In this document: positions 58,501 through 64,000 of the stretch, piece by piece | Layout: each line of letters begins with the position of its first letter | Position numbering within the stretch: the stretch's first letter is position 1 | Assembly (NCBI GenBank): GCA_958450325.1 | Contig: OY288257.1 | Span: 6,095,873 to 6,159,872, forward strand | Direction of reading: 5' to 3' | DNA: 64,000 nucleotides | Origin: Agrostemma githago | Taxonomy: Eukaryota; Streptophyta; Magnoliopsida; Caryophyllales; Caryophyllaceae | Notes under the pieces: generated by a model | The model's database searches: none | Seen by the model: only the letters and a program-made list of their open reading frames with translations | What the model was told of the DNA's origin: nothing | Made by a program: the position numbers and the translations under genes

Positions 58501-61500
58501 CTGGATATTCAGACACTTGTATAAAGCCCGCTTTGAATTGTTTGTCTACTTCTTCCTTGACTTTGAGAGACCATTCGGGCTTCATTCTTCGAAGCTTCTG
58601 TTTTACCGGTTTGCATCCATCTTTGATGGGTATGCGGTGTTCAGCTATTTCCCGATCTATCCCCGGCATGTCCTTGTAGGACCATGCGAAGACATCTTTG
58701 AATTCTTGGAGGAGGTTCGTGAGTTGTTGTCTCTCCTCGGGACCTAAGGATAACTCTATCTTAAGCATCTGGGGCTCTAAGGTTGTTCCCACATTAATGG
58801 ACTCGGTTTCTTCGATTACCGGATCTCGGGATTCCCTCTGTTCTAGTTGCTCGATCAGATGCGGAGGTAAGGATACCTGTTCATCGGGTTTCTCAATGTC
58901 ATTGCAAAAAATATTTTTGAAATTGGAAGTATTTTGAAAATAAGACAAGTCATAAGCGGAACGGTTTTCGTTATTATTGATGGTAAATTTGGAAAACGGC
59001 TCGAAGAGAGCAGCCATCTGATCATTGGTCAGAGGCGGGATTGGGAGTGCTTTCGGGACAGACCCCGAGGCTCCAGTGGCAGTGAATATAGGGAGGGAGG
59101 TTACAGTTTGGACTCTAGCACCAGACCCCTTAGACTCGAATACAGACTCAGACTCAGACTCAGACTCGGAATCAGTGTCCGGCATTTTTCCTTCCCCGGT
59201 GGTCAGCTTGTAGACTCGACCCTGGCTGTCGGTCCACTTGATGGTCTTCCTCCAGGCTCTTTTCCCAGTATCAACACCGACTTCCGAGATCAGCTTTGAA
59301 GGATCGAACCCGTTGCTTCGAAGGATCAGGTTCACCAAGTCTTCCTTGGAGTTCGGAACAGCTTTGTCTTCCCCAAATAAGAGCCCCAGCACGGGCTCGG
59401 CATTGTCAGCACCCTCCTTAGATTCAGATTGGATGAGGGCAAATATGTCATCCGGAATGTAGTTGCATTCCCGAGCTAGTTCAGTCTTGGGATATGTGAT
59501 AGTTGGTTGATACAGGCCAACTTGAATAGCCCCAAATACCGGTGTGACGAAATAGTCAGCCAATCTTGGGCTATAAGGGCCCAAGTAGGTACCCTTGATG
59601 ATGTTGCGAGCTTTCTTAATGCCTGCTCGGACCACATTTCCCGGGGTTATAGCATACCCTAAACCGAAGTGGGATTCCCCGTCATTCAGGACTTCAATAA
59701 TCTTCCCAGCTGAAAGATATGGTCTCGAGGTAGCCCCCGGTAAATACCCCAAATTTTGCAGCATCGTGTCGATGCTCGTGGTGAAATAGGGCCTGAAAAG
59801 GTACTCTTCTTCAATCATCCCTACAAAATCGAATCCCCATAGGTCGGTGCGGTCCGTGGCGTTACAGCTAGCCACAGTCATAGGGGTTGCTTCTAGGGTG
59901 ATAATGCCGTCTTGCAAGGGCATTTTGATCTTTCGGTGAAGAGAAGAAGACACCGCCTTTACAGCATGAATCCAAGGCCTTCCTAGGAGTAGATTGAAAG
60001 AGGAGGTGACATCGATCACCTGGAATTCTAGCTCTTTTTCAATTGGACCCGTTGTAATTGCTAATTTAACGGCCCCAGAAACCGCCTTCGGGCTTCCATC
60101 GAAAGCCTGGATAGTGTGGGCGGTTGGTATGTAGTCGGCCTCGGTGATGCCGAGGGCTTTGGCAGTCCTTAGAGGGAGGACATTCACAGCAGACCCGTCG
60201 TCAACTAGGGTCATTGGTAGGTACTTACCCCGGCAAATCACCGTGATATACAGAGCCAGATTGTGAGAGGCCCCGAATGGTGGTAGGTCAGCATCCGAGA
60301 AGGTGACTACTGGGCCTTCTTCTTTGGACTTTCCCTTGAGGTAGGGCAGGATAGTGGCTACCATTTCAGTAGGGGTAACCTGGGAGTCGACCTTGATCTG
60401 ATCGAGAGCCTTAATAAGTGCCTCTCGGTGTTCTTGTGAGCTAACCAAGAGTTGCCATATAGTGAGGTCAACTCGGGTTCTCTTCAATTGTTTGACAAGA
60501 GTCGTATCGGTATTTGGCTCTTCAATGGCTTCTTCCGTCCTGGCAAGTTCAGTGACGGTTGCCGGGACTGAGATGTCCTTAGAGCTAGTGGCTGAATAAG
60601 GACAACTGGCGGTGGTGAGGTGGTTACTGGCTAAGGTCTTGGACTTAGCCTTCCGGATTTCTTCGGGAGTGATAGGGACAGTTTCCCCTTTGGTGAGGTA
60701 CACATCTTCCTCATCATCGACCCAGATTCCATTGATTTGTGGGATGAAAGGAGAGATAAGGTGAGTACAGTCGATCACTTCACCGGTGAAGATAGCATGA
60801 GAGCTAAAAGGGTTGTCCTTGTTGCTTGGCTTGTCCCCGGGTAACGGTATTTTCCCGCTCTCAATTAAATCCTGAATCAGATGCTTCAGCTTCCAACATT
60901 TCTCGGTATCATGCCCATTGCCCCGATGATATTGGCAATAGGCTTGGGCATTGTAGCCTTTGGAGCGTTTTTCAACTGGGACTTCAGGAGTTGGGCCTAT
61001 CGGTTGGATCAGGCCCTTGGAAGATAGCCTTTGTAAGGCATACGTATAGGTAGTCCCTATATCAGTGAATACCCTAGGAGGAGAAGTTCTTTTGGATGAG
61101 GCATCCAAGAGATTAACCGTGTCAAAGATGCTTCGGGTTGCGGCCGAAGGCTTGGTAGTGGATGAGGAGGCCCCTTGATATCCCTTGCTAGGGGCCTTAG
61201 TCAGGCTCTCTAGTCTTAGATCGTCTTCAATTCTCATGCCCATTTCAGTAAGGGTGGTGAAATTGGGGATGACAGCGTACCGGAGGTGGACCCGGTAGGA
61301 AGGGAGGAGGTTCTTGACAAAAGCCTCCACTAAAGTCTTTTCACTGGGCTTATCGACCAGTTTCACACTCTCGGCCCTCCAGCGTTGGAGGTATTTGGTA
61401 AAGCCCTCCTTAGGTTCTTGGGCCATAACCTCTAGAGACCGCATCGTGGTCTGAATCTCGGTATTGTCAGCATAGTTCCGAGCAAATTCCGTAGCCACAT

Positions 61501-61981
61501 CATCCCATGTCGAGAACTTCTTCGGGTCTAGTCTGTAGTACCAGGCCTTTGGGTGTTTCTCCAGAGATGCAGCGAAGAGGTTTTTGAACATGGAAGAGTC
61601 CACTCCCTTAATAGCCATGAACTCCTTGAAGGCCCGCACATGTAGTAACGGGTCCTCAGTCCCTTCGAACATGGGTAAGCCTGTGAGATTCAGGTTTGCG
61701 GGCAGTTTGTCACTTACCGGAGAGTACTCCCGACTGTTTTCCCGGTGAATATTGTTACTTCCAGTTAGGTGGACTTGTTCTTCCAATCGGCGAACCGAGC
61801 TAACTAGTTCAGCTAGGGGTTCCGTGACCCAGGTATTTGGAGTCCTGTGCTCCACTGTAGCTAAACGAGCAACGATAGCCACTTGACCGGCCCTCATTTC
61901 TGTCAATTGGGCCTCAATGTCGGCCTGTTTGTCGACCATGGTGTCCACGGAGGTCTTCAAACTGTTCAGAGTAGCTTCCAT
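55544..61981 (-). pseudogene. gag-pol: Gag-pol of element 2, one frame with four TAG codons
   Basis: A single - strand frame of 2145 codons runs from ATG 61981 to TAA 55544 with no frameshift. It shows that gag, protease, RT, both RNase H domains and integrase are one polyprotein in this family. TAG codons lie at 57806-57808, 57323-57325, 56153-56155 and 55868-55870. Three replace Trp and one replaces Tyr, compared with element 1. The gag knuckle CQYHRGNGHDTEKC, protease LVDDGSAVNVLP and RT VYVDDMIVKSK are intact. In integrase, the Glu of GAVEAAN in element 1 reads Lys (56096-56098), so the active site is lost. The first RNase H again lacks its Asp (LYLTTTETAMG). The product is not expected to work in trans for integration. 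Confidence 0.9.
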
Positions 61982-63043
61982 TCTGCGGGTGTGTCTGGTT
62001 GCCGGTGGCCTGTCTGTAAGAACACCGCGTAATCAGAAACTGAACCCAGACCTTGGAACCAGAATAGTACATCCCGAGCAAGGAAAAGACTAAAACGACT
62101 TGAAAGAGACTCTTAGACGGGTGACTCGTGGATGACGGGCTTTCCTTAGGATTCGACGAGTGGGCCGAATCCTGTTTTGAAGGAAGGTCAATGTGAGATA
62201 TCCCCAGACTTTGGACTCAAATGTGTAGACGGGCCATTCTTTGTAGGAGTATGTCCTACGTAGGTGGGTCTTGCCTTAGTCTAATAAGGCGGACTGGGGT
62301 AGGGAGGAAACTCGCAATGTAAGATCGACAGAGTTTCGACGCTAAAGACCTTGACGACTTATGACATGACCCGACACTGCTAAATACGGGAAGTCCTAAG
62401 GAGAGGAAGGTTTGAAAAGGATTATTTTTGGAAAGTCCGAGAAAGCTCGGGGAAAGGCCTGATTTTTTTCAAGAAAATCGGAAAGTACATCGGGCCTCGG
62501 TTTTGAAAGCTCGAAAATGTTTTTTGAGTTTTGAATTGGGCAGCATACCGACTAGAAAGTGGGCTATTTTGAGTAAAATCATAAGTCCTAAATTCGGTAT
62601 GTATCCCGGGTTTTGAAATTTGAATATATTTTGAAAAGATGCATTTTTGAAAATGACGTTTTTTGAAAAACGACACGGAAACCAAGTAGCACATAGTCAC
62701 GCAAGCATAATAACGACGCCATGTATGCTTTACACTAAGTCTCGGTCGGTCTATAGAGGGTCTATACCAGTGTTCATAGTCTAGACGAGAAACGGGACGG
62801 ACTTCCTAAGTCGAGTTGAGCTTAGAACATGCCGCAAAGTCCATACGAATCGACTATGAACACCTTTAACGTATCCAAGGCGGAATACATCGTGGTATAG
62901 TGGGACGTCGGTCACCAGTACCGGCCCGGGAAAAATAGGAGTTATGCATGAACCGTAAAACTAAAACGCATATTGTATTTGTCAAGCGATTTCTATTCGA
63001 GTCTCACCCTGAGGATGCCGATGGTTAGGCACTCATCGGTTAA
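61982..63043 (-). other. Leader of element 2
   Basis: Counterpart of 5088-6311 in element 1, clearly diverged. It keeps phrases such as GACCGACCGAGACTTAGTGTAAAGCATACAT on the - strand (split across about 62715-62750). No coding frame. Confidence 0.6.
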
Positions 63044-63061
63044 TCCCCAGCGGAGTCGCCA
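63044..63061 (-). promoter_or_regulatory. Primer-binding site of element 2
   Basis: The same 18 nt as in element 1, 3 nt inside the end of the 5' LTR. Confidence 0.8.
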
Positions 63062-63064
63062 AAT

Positions 63065-64000
63065 TGTGGACATGACGTAGGTCCACCCCGACGCGGCCAC
63101 GCGCGGGTTTTGGGTAGGCGAATGCACCTCCATATGAGAAGGATCGAATTGAAATTTAAGTCGAAATGGAGTCGCCACCGAATTTTATGGTCATTCGGAA
63201 CCATTCGAGCCCACTCTATATCGCCATGGTCCATACACAAAGTATGGCCCATTTTGGTGTGAGAGTTTATTGGGCTCGTCCCTTTGCATATCGATATAGA
63301 TGCCGACTTGAGCGGTTGATCGTATATTGAATGACTCTCGTTGCCAATGGATTCGGACATCCGGAAACCACGGTTCTGAGTAAGGGGTGAGGGTACGTGT
63401 TGGGAAGCCCACTAAGGACACCCAACCCCGCCCGCACTTAGCGGCCTCTACTAGGACATCGTTTGACTTTTTAATATGCGCGTTAGTGATTCGGTGAAAT
63501 GTTATGCAAACAGCGTTTTAGCTAAACATGCGAATTAAATGTGAGCTACGTCAATTTAATGCATCTAATTTATTGTCGAAGTGATTTAGCATGCGAAGGT
63601 TCATTTATAAACGGTAAAACGCAAATAAATAAAGCAAAGCAAAATAAATCGGTTACAAGTTACACGGGCGGAATACAACCCGGAATTCACAATACGACGA
63701 ACAATAAATAATCGAAATACATAATCGAAATGACAAGCAATAATTATAAACGGACCCGTGTATAAACTAGACCGTGAATTTGTGTAGGTGGACGAACTTT
63801 AATTAATTATGCATTATATTGCATATTAATCAAAGGACGGAGGTTCGAGGCCTAGGCGTGGTGCTAACCCGATCTCGAACCTCGATGCCTTGTCCCGACT
63901 TATCACCTCGAGAAATAGCGTCTAAATTAATTATACGTCGGATACGACTAAGGAGTCGTCGACATAAAATTAATAGTGTGAGACCGTCGATCAAAATCGT
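63065..64000 (-). repeat. 5' LTR of element 2, partial
   Basis: Only the U5-side 936 bp are in the window. It matches 49394-50274 and continues past the point where the 3' LTR carries the hAT MITE. Its last 480 bp belong to a different sequence variant from the 3' LTR. Confidence 0.88.

Larger units (their letters stand above)
49394..64000 (-). mobile_element. Element 2: Tat-lineage Ty3/gypsy retrotransposon, decayed, right end outside window
   Basis: Same family and order as element 1, on the - strand: 5' LTR (from beyond 64000 to 63065), primer site 63061-63044, gag-pol 61981-55544, antisense gene 53368-55152 on the + strand, polypurine tract and 3' LTR (52720-49394). It interrupts the copia gag after GGTGG (49389-49393); the matching duplication should lie beyond the window. 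Gag-pol has four TAG codons and an altered integrase active site, and the antisense gene has a frameshift. A hAT MITE sits in the 3' LTR. Confidence 0.92.

Overview
This window is nuclear DNA of a flowering plant, almost certainly a eudicot. Two ordinary intron-bearing plant genes sit in a bed of nested plant transposons, and the non-coding DNA is AT-rich. The motif TACGGAGTA/TACTCCGTA recurs throughout. I associate it with Caryophyllales genomes (beet, spinach, Silene and relatives), but the order is an inference.

Layout. (1) 1-2557: AT-rich intergenic DNA with two small MITEs. (2) 2563-18984 (+): a nearly intact 16.4-kb Ty3/gypsy element of the Tat (Ogre/Retand) lineage, element 1, flanked by the 5-bp duplication AACAT. 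It carries gag-protease-RT-RNase H-archaeal-type RNase H-integrase on the + strand and a second, spliced, antisense gene on the - strand with its own TATA box. Its right end is abnormal: 3' LTR, then a second copy of the leader, then the last 80 bp of an LTR, then the duplication. (3) 20131-21486: a hAT-type element with a solo LTR nested inside it. (4) 21587-25219: a non-coding LTR element (LARD-like). (5) 25.2-33.2 kb: Stowaway and Tourist MITEs, a SINE with target duplication, and two inverted PIF/Harbinger-derived elements. (6) 33547-38083 (+): an 11-exon DUF547 / leucine-zipper gene. (7) 40800-45462 (-): a 4-exon NIP5;1-type aquaporin (boric acid channel) whose probable 5' leader carries two AUG-stop minimal uORFs. 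(8) 48113 onward (+): the 5' end of a Ty1/copia element whose gag is cut by (9) 49394-64000 (-), a second Tat element, element 2. Element 2 is decayed, carries a hAT MITE in its 3' LTR, and runs off the right edge of the window.

The most interesting biology is in the two Tat elements. Each has two convergent transcription units: the sense gag-pol driven from the LTR, and an antisense spliced gene of plant-mobile-domain-like type. Clusters of a palindrome, core CACTCGATCGAGTG, occur at three equivalent places in both elements: just upstream of the LTR TATA box, further inside the LTR, and inside the intron of the antisense gene. Flanking and arm bases vary in a paired way that often keeps the dyad. 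In the host genes, the main regulatory signal is the duplicated AUG-UAA in the NIP5;1-like leader, which matches the known boron-sensing arrangement of Arabidopsis NIP5;1.

No tRNA, rRNA or CRISPR features were found. All comparisons were made by eye, and exon boundaries rest on splice consensus, phase and protein homology.
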